Source of the DNA: Candidatus Mediterraneibacter faecipullorum
GTDB lineage: Bacteria > Bacillota > Clostridia > Lachnospirales > Lachnospiraceae
Assembly (NCBI GenBank): GCA_019119675.1
Contig: DWWO01000016.1
Coordinates: 1-39,826 of the forward strand
DNA length: 39,826 bases
Direction: 5' to 3'
Position 1 is the first letter of the stretch. Each line of letters opens with the position of its first letter. Position numbers and translations under genes: made by a program. This document shows positions 9,888-18,320 of the stretch, one piece after another. The notes beneath the pieces were generated by a model. The model was not told where the DNA came from. It searched no databases and saw only the letters and a list, made by a program, of their open reading frames with translations.

Positions 9888-10757
9888 CTAAGCTTTAATG
9901 ATATCTGATAAATTGTTTATGATCGCCGCAGCTACATCGGGTCTGTTCATCGAATAAATATGTATGTTTTTTACACCATTGGCGAGCAGATCGATGATCT
10001 GATCCGTTGCATATGCGATTCCTGCCTGTTTCATAGCTGCCGGTGAACTGCCGAATCGATCCAGGATCGCCAGAAACCGGCGCGGAAAGACCGTACCTGA
10101 GAGCTCCTGGCTCTTCTTCATCTGGGCAGCGCTTGTGATCGGCATGATACCCGGAAGGACAGGAACAGTGATTCCCGCCTCTCTGATCCTGTAAAGGAAA
10201 TTATAATGGATATCATTATCAAAAAACATCTGAGTCGTAAGGAAGTCTACCCCGCTGTCGACTTTCTGCTTCAGATAACGGATATCATCTGTCTTGTGTT
10301 CATTCTCTACATGCCCTTCGGGATAACATGCGGCCCCGACACAGAAGTCACCATGCTTTCTGATTTCTTCTACGAGTTCATAAGCATATCTGAACCGGTC
10401 TGCATCCGGGAATGTCATGCCTTCCGGGATATCCCCGCGCAGCGCAAGGATATTTTCGATACCGAGTTCTTTGAGCCTGCCGATCACCAGCCTTACTTCC
10501 TCCTTTGTCGAGGAGGCACACGTCAGATGGGCAAGACTTAATAAATGCAGGTCATCTTTGATGTGTGAAGCAATTTTTGCAGTATTTTTGCTGGTGCCTC
10601 CCCCGGCGCCGTAAGTCACACTGATAAATGCCGGATCCAGTGTGGCAATCTCATCAACGGCACGGATCACCTTATCGTAATCCTCATCTTTCTTGGGCGG
10701 AAACACTTCAAAGGATATGTGTATCCTGTCTTCATTCAATCTGTCAATTATTTTCAT
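9888..10757 (-). CDS. metF: 5,10-methylenetetrahydrofolate reductase
   Basis: Flavin-dependent reduction of 5,10-methylene-THF to 5-methyl-THF, the methyl donor for the downstream MetH. At 289 aa it matches the single-domain bacterial TIM-barrel family. Visible landmarks are SFEVFPPK near the start, the catalytic-Glu region, FISVTYGAGGG (about 40-50), ILALRGD (about 103-109) and DFLTTQMFFDN (about 171-181). It sits 9 nt upstream of the activation-domain gene and about 30 nt after glgA. I found no clear promoter or SAM riboswitch in that short gap, so it may be read through from glgA or start inside glgA. Confidence 0.95.
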   Translation of the reverse strand: MKIIDRLNEDRIHISFEVFPPKKDEDYDKVIRAVDEIATLDPAFISVTYGAGGGTSKNTAKIASHIKDDLHLLSLAHLTCASSTKEEVRLVIGRLKELGIENILALRGDIPEGMTFPDADRFRYAYELVEEIRKHGDFCVGAACYPEGHVENEHKTDDIRYLKQKVDSGVDFLTTQMFFDNDIHYNFLYRIREAGITVPVLPGIMPITSAAQMKKSQELSGTVFPRRFLAILDRFGSSPAAMKQAGIAYATDQIIDLLANGVKNIHIYSMNRPDVAAAIINNLSDIIKA

Positions 10758-10789
10758 CAGGCCTGAATGCTCCTGTTTTCCTGTGAAGC

Positions 10790-12238
10790 CTACTCGCCGA
10801 TCAGACTTTTGTAGAGCTCCTCATACTGTCCTGCTGAGTTCTTCCATGAGAAATCCTGACTCATGGCACGCTCAATGATCTTGTTCCAGTCGCGTTTTTT
10901 ATCGTAGTAAATTCTTTCTGCATAGCGTACCGTATTCAGCATCTCATGTGCATTATAATTGCAGAAGCTGAAACCGGTGCCGGTCTTTTCATATTCATTA
11001 TACGGCTCAACCGTATCTTTAAGTCCGCCTGTCTCACGAACGATCGGGATTGTTCCGTAGCGGAGGCTCATAAGCTGGCTCAGTCCGCATGGCTCAAAGA
11101 GCGAAGGCATCAGGAACGTGTCGCACGACGCATAAATCCTGTGTGAGAGTTCGTCGGAATAATAAATATTTGCCGAAACACGGCCGGAATACTTCCATGC
11201 AAAGTGGCGGAACATGTTTTCATATTTTACATCGCCTGTACCGAGCACTACGATCTGTACTGCGTCCTGGCACAGCTCATCCATAATATAGTCGACCAGA
11301 TCGAATCCTTTCTGATCTGTCAGGCGGGATACCATACCGATCATCATTACTTTCGGATCTTTCTCCAGTCCGAGTTCTTCCTGAAGAGATGTCTTGTTGA
11401 TCGGTTTGTTCTTTCTGAAATCATCGATCGTAAAGTTCTTTGCGATACGGTTGTCAGTCGCAGGATTCCAGTCGTCGTAATCAAGTCCGTTCACGATACC
11501 GCACAGATCACCGGATCTGGCAGACATGAGCCCGTCAAGTCCTTCTCCGTAGAACGGAGTTTTGATCTCCTCTGCATAACTGCTGCTGACTGTCGTTACT
11601 TTATCAGCATATACAAGGCCTCCTTTTAACAGGTTGGCATCTTTGTAAGCTTCCATCTTATCCGGTACAAAGTAATACTCCGGAAGTCCTGTGATACCTC
11701 TGACTGTCTTTGTATCCCATACACCCTGGAATTTCAGGTTATGTATTGTCATGATCGTCTTGATCCCGCGGTAATATTCACCCAGATATCTGAAGTTATC
11801 AAGATAAACAGGGATCAGTCCCGTCTGCCAGTCGTGGCAGTGGATGAGATCCGGCCGGAATCCGATCACCGGCAGTATACTCAGAACGGCCTTTGAGAAG
11901 AAAGCAAATTTCTCGATCCCCCACTTCGGATCACCGTCGTACGGTGCAAATCCGCTGAAATAATGTTCATTATCAATAAAGTAGAACGTAATGTCATTGA
12001 GTACAGTCTTCAGTACGCCTACATACTGATCCTGGCCTGCTATATCCATGTAGAAATGTGTGACATATTCCATCCGGTCTTTCCATTCCTGTTTCATACA
12101 GGTATATTTAGGCATCACTACACGGACATCATACTTCGATTTGTCAAATTCTTTCGGGAGCGAGCCGACAACATCGGCAAGTCCTCCTGTCTTGATAAAC
12201 GGGACACACTCTGATGCAGCAAACAAAATGTTCTTCAT
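10790..12238 (-). CDS. glgA: Glycogen synthase (ADP-glucose)
   Basis: GT5-family glucosyltransferase that extends alpha-1,4-glucan from ADP-glucose. The protein is 482 aa. The N-terminal ADP-glucose loop KTGGLADVVGSLPKEF lies at about residues 16-31. The C-terminal donor-site motif EPCGLSQLMSLRYGTIPIV and the ETGGLKDTV segment are also present. An in-frame ATG exists 15 nt upstream (12251-12253), but its codons contain the GGAGG (12247-12251) sitting 8 nt before the ATG at 12236-12238, so the latter is the start. No other glycogen genes are adjacent. Clostridia accumulate glycogen-like granulose before sporulation, which could explain the position right after spo0A, but that link is inference. 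Confidence 0.96.
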   Translation of the reverse strand: MKNILFAASECVPFIKTGGLADVVGSLPKEFDKSKYDVRVVMPKYTCMKQEWKDRMEYVTHFYMDIAGQDQYVGVLKTVLNDITFYFIDNEHYFSGFAPYDGDPKWGIEKFAFFSKAVLSILPVIGFRPDLIHCHDWQTGLIPVYLDNFRYLGEYYRGIKTIMTIHNLKFQGVWDTKTVRGITGLPEYYFVPDKMEAYKDANLLKGGLVYADKVTTVSSSYAEEIKTPFYGEGLDGLMSARSGDLCGIVNGLDYDDWNPATDNRIAKNFTIDDFRKNKPINKTSLQEELGLEKDPKVMMIGMVSRLTDQKGFDLVDYIMDELCQDAVQIVVLGTGDVKYENMFRHFAWKYSGRVSANIYYSDELSHRIYASCDTFLMPSLFEPCGLSQLMSLRYGTIPIVRETGGLKDTVEPYNEYEKTGTGFSFCNYNAHEMLNTVRYAERIYYDKKRDWNKIIERAMSQDFSWKNSAGQYEELYKSLIGE

Positions 12239-12295
12239 ATTACGATCCTCCATTTTCTGCCTTTCCTCGCCGCAAAAGGCATCTTATCACTTGCT

Positions 12296-12323
12296 ATTAT
12301 ACTCCATTCCCTGTATATTGCAA
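12296..12323 (-). promoter_or_regulatory. glgA promoter (SigA-type)
   Basis: TTGCAA (12318-12323), 16 nt, TATAAT (12296-12301), in the gap between spo0A and glgA. No hairpin terminator was seen after spo0A, so read-through may also occur. Confidence 0.65.
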
Positions 12324-12332
12324 AGGATTTTA

Positions 12333-13124
12333 TCAGCTTTTGTGACGATATTCCAGCTGGATCGTATCCGCGATCAGTGCAATGAATTCAGAGTTTGTCG
12401 GTTTTCCCTTTCCTGTGCTTACCGTGTATCCGAACAGTTGGTCCAGTGTGTCAAGTTTCCCTCTGCTCCAGGCCACCTCGATGGCATGCCGTATGGCCCG
12501 TTCCACACGGCTGGAAGTTGTCTGATACTTCTTTGCCACCGTAGGATAGAGTATCTTTGTTATTGCATTTAAGACATCCATGTCATTTACTGCCATTATG
12601 ATGGCGTCACGCAGATAATGGTATCCTTTTATATGAGCAGGGATTCCTATCTCATGGAGCATATTTGTGACACGGCTCTCCAGATTCTCTGTTTTCAGAG
12701 TATTATCTGTCGTAATATCGTCATTCTTCCTTTCCGTATTTCTTGACAGATTTCTTATGGATTTTATCCGTTCAAGCAGCATCCTGTTGTTGAACGGTTT
12801 CATAATATAGTAATTTGCGCCTTTGTCAAATGCGTCTTCTGTGATCTTTTCCTGACCGACCGCTGTGATCACAATAAAATACGGATGTTTACTGACAGAG
12901 TTGTCCTGTCCCACTTTCTCCATGACGGTCAGTCCGTCCATTTTCGGCATGATCAGATCGAGAAGAACAACATCCGGTTTCCTGTCCTTGATGATCTGAC
13001 ACATTTCCTCGCCGTTTTTGGCCTTTCCGACCAGATCCAGCTCTTTGTCCGTGCTGATGATCTCGTCAAGAACATCCAGTATTTTCTGGTTATCATCAGC
13101 GATGGCCACACGCAAATGCTCCAT
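12333..13124 (-). CDS. spo0A: Sporulation master regulator Spo0A
   Basis: Response regulator that on phosphorylation switches the cell into sporulation. The 263-aa protein has a receiver domain (about 1-120) with acidic pocket DD at 10-11, phospho-acceptor Asp56 in [13 protein letters not shown] and the conserved Lys in YYIMKPFN. The C-terminal DNA-binding domain contains [21 protein letters not shown] and ends in the helix [18 protein letters not shown], as expected for Spo0A. The ATG at 13122-13124 has GGAGAGGAG upstream; the longer open frame has no such site. It is preceded by a good promoter and Spo0A boxes, implying autoregulation, and lies directly after spoIVB as in Bacillus and Clostridium. 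Confidence 0.98.
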   Translation of the reverse strand: MEHLRVAIADDNQKILDVLDEIISTDKELDLVGKAKNGEEMCQIIKDRKPDVVLLDLIMPKMDGLTVMEKVGQDNSVSKHPYFIVITAVGQEKITEDAFDKGANYYIMKPFNNRMLLERIKSIRNLSRNTERKNDDITTDNTLKTENLESRVTNMLHEIGIPAHIKGYHYLRDAIIMAVNDMDVLNAITKILYPTVAKKYQTTSSRVERAIRHAIEVAWSRGKLDTLDQLFGYTVSTGKGKPTNSEFIALIADTIQLEYRHKS

Positions 13125-13174
13125 TTTCTCCTCTCCTTTAGAACCGAGCACCTTCCTTAAAACGCCACTCGCTT

Positions 13175-13203
13175 ATTATATCCGCGCAAAAATGCAGAAT
13201 CAA
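13175..13203 (-). promoter_or_regulatory. spo0A promoter
   Basis: TTGATT (13198-13203), 17 nt, TATAAT (13175-13180). The boxes at 13223-13243 lie just upstream of the -35, the position expected for activation by Spo0A-P. Confidence 0.7.
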
Positions 13204-13218
13204 GAATATTTTGTAGCA

Positions 13219-14328
13219 CTAATTCGACACTATTTTCGACGAGTCAGACGATTCGACCTGGTTCAGCATATTTTCAATAAATATGCCATATCCCATTGTC
13301 GAATCCTGCACGAACACATGTGTCACCGCTCCGATCAGTTTCCCGTTCTGTATGATCGGGCTACCGCTCATTCCCTGGATGATACCTCCTGTTTTTTCGA
13401 GCAATTCCGGATCTGTAACCTGTATCACGAGTCCTTTATTGATCTCGGATGATGTCATGTCGATATCTGTCACCCTGATATCATATTCTTTTATTTCATT
13501 GTCGATATAACAGCGGATTTTAGCATCGCCGATTTCAATCTCCTCTTTTGACGCCGTTTCAATGGGGATCTGCTCATCAAAAAGATCATCAATCTTATCA
13601 ATACTTCCATAAATTCCGGCTTCGGTATTTTTGTCGATGGTACCAAGAATATTATATTTATTATATACGATGATCCCTTCCATTGTTCCCGGAGAACCGC
13701 TGTAACCTTTAGTGATATCCTGTATGCTTGTCCGGTATACCCTCCCGTTATCGATCGTCATGAGCATATTCGTATCCGTATCACTGATCCCGTGTCCGAG
13801 AGCTCCAAATCTGCTCTGCTCCGTCAGAAACGTGATCGTGCCAAGCCCCTGTACATTGTCTCGCACCCAGATCCCAAGTTTATATTCTCCTGTTTCACAT
13901 TCAACAGGGCTGATCGTCCTGTCCAGCATATCTTCACCCCTGCGCAGTGTGAGGACAACATCGCCGCCGTCGATCTGGCCGACCGCGCTGAGAAGGTCTG
14001 CCTTTCCTGAAATCTCACGATGATTCACTGCAGTAATATAATCACCGGATTCAACTACGTCCGCTGCAGGCTCATAATCTTTCCCGTCGATCCCCTCTAT
14101 CTCCTCTGTATTCAACACCAAGACACCGTCTGTTTCCATGTAAATACCCACGGGCATTCCTCCGAGGAGAACTGTATCATTTCCGGCTGATGATGTGCTT
14201 GCCTCTGTCTGCCAGAGCGCCTTTTCTTCCTGCAGTGTCTGTATCTGATTCCATACAACAACGCCGGAAAGAAACAGAAAAGCCCAAAGTGCCTTTTGGC
14301 ACTTCCGGTGATTCAGCCTTAATGCCAT
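13219..14328 (-). CDS. spoIVB: SpoIVB serine peptidase
   Basis: Secreted from the forespore and cleaves SpoIVFA to release SigK activation in the mother cell (known from Bacillus; clostridial wiring may differ). The 369-aa protein starts with a short basic stretch and one membrane segment (about 12-26). A PDZ region follows (about 100-150, DYITAVNHREISG), then the S55 peptidase domain with His in GALGHGISDTD and the nucleophile in GMSGSPIIQNGKLIGAVTHV. The frame is open 132 nt further upstream. I place the start at ATG 14326-14328 because GAAAGGG precedes it and the protein then begins with its signal anchor. It is followed by spo0A. Confidence 0.95.
   Translation of the reverse strand: MALRLNHRKCQKALWAFLFLSGVVVWNQIQTLQEEKALWQTEASTSSAGNDTVLLGGMPVGIYMETDGVLVLNTEEIEGIDGKDYEPAADVVESGDYITAVNHREISGKADLLSAVGQIDGGDVVLTLRRGEDMLDRTISPVECETGEYKLGIWVRDNVQGLGTITFLTEQSRFGALGHGISDTDTNMLMTIDNGRVYRTSIQDITKGYSGSPGTMEGIIVYNKYNILGTIDKNTEAGIYGSIDKIDDLFDEQIPIETASKEEIEIGDAKIRCYIDNEIKEYDIRVTDIDMTSSEINKGLVIQVTDPELLEKTGGIIQGMSGSPIIQNGKLIGAVTHVFVQDSTMGYGIFIENMLNQVESSDSSKIVSN
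13223..13258 (-). promoter_or_regulatory. Cluster of Spo0A-box-like sites
   Basis: Three GTCGAA cores lie on the minus strand: TGTCGAA (13223-13229, exact core), TCGTCGAAAA (13234-13243) and GGTCGAA (13252-13258). The Spo0A box is TGTCGAA, often written TTTGTCRAA. The cluster spans the end of spoIVB and is centred about 20-55 nt upstream of the spo0A -35 box. Confidence 0.7.
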
Positions 14329-14385
14329 ATTTTCACACCCTTTCCTGACCTGATGTATATGCAAAGCGCGTCTGCATACCTGATC

Positions 14386-14431
14386 GCGCGATACTTCGCT
14401 CAGCTCACGGCACAAATCAGACGTATCGCGC
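14386..14431. repeat. Long-range dyad upstream of spoIVB
   Basis: GCGCGATAC (14386-14394) and GTATCGCGC (14423-14431) form a perfect 9-bp inverted repeat with a 28-nt centre. It lies between the recN terminator and the spoIVB start, so it is either an operator or a leader stem-loop of spoIVB. Confidence 0.45.
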
Positions 14432-14437
14432 AAATCG

Positions 14438-14476
14438 CAAAAAAAGAAACGGATACTCATTGCCGTATCCGTTTCT
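14438..14476 (-). terminator. recN operon terminator
   Basis: Perfect 12-bp stem (AGAAACGGATAC 14445-14456 with GTATCCGTTTCT 14465-14476), followed on the minus strand by seven or more T. It lies about 35 nt after the recN stop and ends the nusB-to-recN operon. Confidence 0.92.
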
Positions 14477-14510
14477 ATTATGTGTGTTTTTTTCTGTTTT
14501 CACACTGGTA

Positions 14511-16187
14511 TTATCTTTCACCCATTGCCAGTTCTTTCATTTCTTTTGCACTTTTCAAAATGGAGTCTGTTACTTTTGATCCTCCAAGTATCCTGGCCAG
14601 TTCTCTTACGGAAGAATCCTGATCCAGCCGTTCGATCCTCGTTTTTACAGAATTATCTTCTGCATTTTTTTCAATCAAAAAGTGGACGTCCGCGGCAGCA
14701 GCGATCTGTGGCAGATGGGTGATACATATAACCTGGCGGCTCTTACCGATCAGGTGAAGCTTTTCTCCGACTTTATCGGCCGTAATGCCGGATATTCCTG
14801 CATCGATCTCATCGAAGATCAATGTGGGCGTATCTTCCTCGTCGGCCAGCACCGTCTTGATCGCGAGCATGATTCTGGAGAGTTCACCGCCTGACGCAAT
14901 ATCGGCCAGCGGCCGGAGCGGTTCTCCCGGATTCAGCGCGATATAGAATTCAGCCTCATCCCGTCCGTTTGCACTGCATCGGCCGGTATCTACAAGACGG
15001 ATTTCAAGTCTCGTGTCCATGAAATTCAATTCCTGCATCTGCTTTTTGATTTCTTCGGAAAAGATACCGGCATACTGTGCACGTATCCCATGAAGAGTTT
15101 CCGACACTTCATCTGTCTCTGCCTTCGCTTCCTTTAATTTTGCTTCCAGCTCCTGCATAAAAGTGTCATAATCATTCAGCTCTTCTATTCTCTGTTTTTT
15201 TCTCTCACAGTATGCAAGGATATCACTTACTGTTTTACCATATTTTGCTTTCAGATGATTGATCAGGTTCAGTCTTTCTTCGGTCTCATTGAACTCTTCT
15301 TCGGAGAATTCAAATCTTTTGGCATATTCAGAGAGTTCGCGGTTAAAATCATTGAGAAGGCTGTCTGCATCCAGAAGCTGGCTGTAAAGCTGTGAGGCAC
15401 TGTCATCAAAGTCCGAGATTTCCTGGAAAGCCCGGATTGCCCGGCTTAAGCAGTCGCTGGCATTTGCAGACGAGTCCTCAGCTGTATACTGATAAGTCCC
15501 GGCGATGGCTTCTGTAACTTTCCTGCTCTCGGTCATCCGGCGGTAAAGCTGTTCCAGCTCGTCATCTTCCCCTTCTGTCAGAGTGGCTTCTTCGATCTCA
15601 TTCACCTCAAATTCAGCAAGAGAAAGCTCCCTTCTTTTGCTCTCATCGTCAAGAGATGCCTCTTCCAGCTGTCTTTTGAGCTTCTGATATGTATGATAGA
15701 CTTCTGCCATACGTTCTTTTACAGGATCTATCTCTTTTCCTGAAAACAGATCCAAAAGCGCAAGATGATTTTTGCGGTTCAGGAGAGTCTGGTTGTCATG
15801 CTGACCGTGAATATCGATCAGAAGGGAAGCCGCCTCTCTGAGAGTCCCCATGCTGACAGTTTCTCCATTGATCCTGCTGATACTTCGCCCTTCCATGAGC
15901 CTGCGGCTCAGAGTGATCATATCATCCTCCGGAACGATATCCATTGACTTTAATTTATCCCGTATTCTGCCATCCTCGACCGTAAATGTAAGTTCGACAA
16001 GACCGCTTGATGCTCCGTTCCTGAGCATGTCCGCACTGTATCTTCCGCCAAGCGCCAGACCGACCGATCCCATAAGGATAGATTTGCCGGCTCCTGTCTC
16101 TCCGGTGAGTATGTTAAGGCCCGGACCGAAATCCACTTCTGTCTCATCGATCAATGCAAGATTTTTTACATGAAGATTCTGTAGCAT
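14511..16187 (-). CDS. recN: DNA repair protein RecN
   Basis: SMC-like ATPase that acts early at double-strand breaks. At 558 aa it is full length. The N-terminal Walker A is TGETGAGKSILMG (about residues 29-41), with two long coiled-coil arms through the middle. The C-terminal half has the ABC signature ASGGELSR and Walker B LIFDEIDAGISG. It begins 3 nt after argR and is the last gene of the operon before a strong terminator. The ribosome binding site is AGGA at normal spacing. Confidence 0.97.
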   Translation of the reverse strand: MLQNLHVKNLALIDETEVDFGPGLNILTGETGAGKSILMGSVGLALGGRYSADMLRNGASSGLVELTFTVEDGRIRDKLKSMDIVPEDDMITLSRRLMEGRSISRINGETVSMGTLREAASLLIDIHGQHDNQTLLNRKNHLALLDLFSGKEIDPVKERMAEVYHTYQKLKRQLEEASLDDESKRRELSLAEFEVNEIEEATLTEGEDDELEQLYRRMTESRKVTEAIAGTYQYTAEDSSANASDCLSRAIRAFQEISDFDDSASQLYSQLLDADSLLNDFNRELSEYAKRFEFSEEEFNETEERLNLINHLKAKYGKTVSDILAYCERKKQRIEELNDYDTFMQELEAKLKEAKAETDEVSETLHGIRAQYAGIFSEEIKKQMQELNFMDTRLEIRLVDTGRCSANGRDEAEFYIALNPGEPLRPLADIASGGELSRIMLAIKTVLADEEDTPTLIFDEIDAGISGITADKVGEKLHLIGKSRQVICITHLPQIAAAADVHFLIEKNAEDNSVKTRIERLDQDSSVRELARILGGSKVTDSILKSAKEMKELAMGER

Positions 16188-16190
16188 AAT

Positions 16191-16655
16191 TTATTCCTGT
16201 ACTCCTTTTGAAACGATCCTGCGGATCTTTTCCATAACAATTGATGTATCTTCTGCGGTACGTATCGCGCACATGATCGTATCGTCGCCTGCAATGCATC
16301 CGACGACTTCATGCCACTTCATAGCATCTACAGCAGCCGCAACTGCCATTGCCATTCCGGATACGGTCTTGATGACAAGGATATTCTGTGCCTTGTCCAT
16401 TGAGACATAGCCGTCTCGCAGTACCCGGATGTATTTTTCATTCATTTCAGGCTCTTCCTGTCTGTGAATGACATATTTCTGCCTGCCGCCGCTGACGGAA
16501 ATTTTTGTCAGCTTCAGGTCGCGGATATCTCTGGAGACAGTTGCCTGTGTCACTTTGAAGCCTGCATTATTAAGATATTCTGCCAGTTCTTCCTGTGTCT
16601 CGATATCATACTGGCTGATCAGTTCAATGATTTTTGCATGTCGGCTGACTTTCAT
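16191..16655 (-). CDS. argR: Arginine repressor
   Basis: A hexameric, arginine-responsive regulator of arginine synthesis and catabolism. The 154-aa protein has an N-terminal winged helix (about 1-70, with TQATVSRDIRDLKL carrying the conserved Ser-Arg recognition pair) and a C-terminal oligomerisation/arginine-binding domain with the GDDTIM motif (about 124-129). It is embedded between nadK and recN, the same argR-recN linkage seen across Firmicutes. Confidence 0.96.
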   Translation of the reverse strand: MKVSRHAKIIELISQYDIETQEELAEYLNNAGFKVTQATVSRDIRDLKLTKISVSGGRQKYVIHRQEEPEMNEKYIRVLRDGYVSMDKAQNILVIKTVSGMAMAVAAAVDAMKWHEVVGCIAGDDTIMCAIRTAEDTSIVMEKIRRIVSKGVQE

Positions 16656-16661
16656 CTTTCT

Positions 16662-17495
16662 CTAATTTCCTTTCATTTTTCTGCGCATCGTTATCATGAA
16701 GCTCTCGCGGCTGAGCCTGATGAGCCTTGCTGTCTGTTCTGCTTTTCTGATGCAGACTTTCTCGCCTGTTACAAGCGTTGTCTGCTCTGCCCCGTCAAAG
16801 CAGAGTGAGACCTGCTCCTGTCTGCCATAACGTCCTTCACATATTTCAACCTCGATCGTATCTCCGGCTGAAAGAACCACACTGCTGGTGTTGAGTGCGT
16901 GGGAGCAGATCGGAGTGACCACGATCAGCTCAGCCGTCGGTTCAACCACCGGCCCTCCGGCAGAAAGGTTATAACCTGTACTGCCTGTAGGAGTGGAGAG
17001 GATCACGCCGTCTGCATGATAGGTATTGAGAAGTGTACCGTTTACATAAATGTTAAAGCTGACGATCCTTACTTTTCCCTCTCTTGCAAGCACGATGTCA
17101 TTCATGGCAATATCTGTCCGTGAACCGCGGAAAGATCCCTCCAGCATCATACGTTCTTCAATATCAGGCTCCCCGTCAAAAAGCCGTTCCAGAGCCGGTT
17201 TGAAATCTTTGAGTTCTACGTCTGTCAGATAACCCAGTGTCCCCAGATTGATACCCAGAAGCGGAAGCGTGTTTTCGCCCAGGTCCCTGACTGCACGGAT
17301 CAGCGTACCGTCTCCTCCGAGTACGAGGCCGCACCGTGCATCCGAAGGAACAGTTCCGGGGATAATATGTCCTTCGCTGTCTTTTTCCGACACATAACAT
17401 TTTTTTCCGTTGTTTTCTATATATTGCCTGATCTCGTTTGTGATCGCAAAATCCGGATCTTTCAATTTATTCGTAATAATATAAAAGCCGTCCAT
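16662..17495 (-). CDS. nadK: NAD kinase
   Basis: Phosphorylates NAD to NADP using ATP or polyphosphate. The 277-aa protein shows the GGDGT motif (LVLGGDGTLIRAV, about 58-70) and the second conserved segment STPTGSTGYNLSAGGP (about 164-179). It lies between tlyA and argR, an arrangement typical of Clostridia but absent from the B. subtilis version of this cluster. The start has an AAGAGG site. Confidence 0.96.
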   Translation of the reverse strand: MDGFYIITNKLKDPDFAITNEIRQYIENNGKKCYVSEKDSEGHIIPGTVPSDARCGLVLGGDGTLIRAVRDLGENTLPLLGINLGTLGYLTDVELKDFKPALERLFDGEPDIEERMMLEGSFRGSRTDIAMNDIVLAREGKVRIVSFNIYVNGTLLNTYHADGVILSTPTGSTGYNLSAGGPVVEPTAELIVVTPICSHALNTSSVVLSAGDTIEVEICEGRYGRQEQVSLCFDGAEQTTLVTGEKVCIRKAEQTARLIRLSRESFMITMRRKMKGN

Positions 17496-17512
17496 CCTAT
17501 ACCTCTTGTAGT

Positions 17513-18319
17513 TTATTTTGCCAGTGTATCAAATGCTTTTCCTACGACTGTATCCGGGTCGATCCCATGGTTTGTCCCTGTTTCCTCTGTGCATTTTCTG
17601 AGATGGATCAGATACTCGATATTTCCCTCCGGCCCTTTGATCGGCGAAAAGTCAAGGGCGCATAGGTCAAATCCGATAGACATGGCATAATCCATTACTT
17701 TCCGGATCACTTCCAGATGTGTGCTCTTCTCCCGCACAACACCTTTCTTACCTACTTTCTCCCTGCCTGCCTCAAACTGGGGTTTGATCAGCGCCACGAT
17801 TTCTCCATTGTCTCTCAGATAATCACGGATCGGCGTCAGTACCTTTGTCAGCGAAATAAAAGAGACGTCGATGGAAGAAAAGTCGACGGGTTCCCCGATG
17901 TCATCCGGCGTGACGTAACGGATATTTGTCTTTTCCATACAGACGACCCTCGGGTCGTTCCTCAGTTTCCAGTCCAGCTGGCCGCGGCCTACATCGATAG
18001 CAAATACTTTCCTGGCACCGTTTTGCAGCATACAGTCTGTAAATCCTCCGGTCGAAGATCCAACATCAGTACATACTTTATCCTTAACATCCACATCGAA
18101 ATTTGTCAGGGCTTTCTCAAGTTTGAGGCCTCCGCGGCTCACATAAGGAAGAGCATGCCCCCGAACTTCAATAGTTACTTCCGGAGCGAATGTGCTGCCT
18201 GCCTTGTCTTCTCTCTGACCGTCAACAAACACATTTCCCGACATGATGACAGCTTTTGCTTTCTCGCGTGATTCCGCCAGATTTCTCTTTACAAGTAATA
18301 CATCCAAACGTTCTTTCAT
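17513..18319 (-). CDS. tlyA: TlyA-family rRNA 2'-O-methyltransferase
   Basis: The 268-aa protein has an N-terminal S4 RNA-binding domain (RLDVLLVKRNLAESREKAKA, about 4-60) followed by an FtsJ-like SAM-dependent methyltransferase with motif I DVGSSTGGFTDCML (about 84-97). Characterised members methylate ribosomal RNA riboses; some are annotated as haemolysins. It starts 2 nt before the dxs stop region, with AAAGGA within dxs, so translation is coupled. The exact rRNA target is not readable from sequence. Confidence 0.92.
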   Translation of the reverse strand: MKERLDVLLVKRNLAESREKAKAVIMSGNVFVDGQREDKAGSTFAPEVTIEVRGHALPYVSRGGLKLEKALTNFDVDVKDKVCTDVGSSTGGFTDCMLQNGARKVFAIDVGRGQLDWKLRNDPRVVCMEKTNIRYVTPDDIGEPVDFSSIDVSFISLTKVLTPIRDYLRDNGEIVALIKPQFEAGREKVGKKGVVREKSTHLEVIRKVMDYAMSIGFDLCALDFSPIKGPEGNIEYLIHLRKCTEETGTNHGIDPDTVVGKAFDTLAK

Positions 18320-18320
18320 A

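Noticed and set aside
10758-10789. SAM or cobalamin riboswitch before the metF-metH unit
   Set aside because: The gap to glgA is about 30 nt, far too short for a known aptamer, and nothing resembling one is seen near the operon.
13150-13151. Longer starts for spo0A, spoIVB, rpsU, spoIIIAA and ispA
   Set aside because: Each longer frame lacks a ribosome binding site or would run through the promoter, while the shorter ATG has a good site and begins where family similarity begins.
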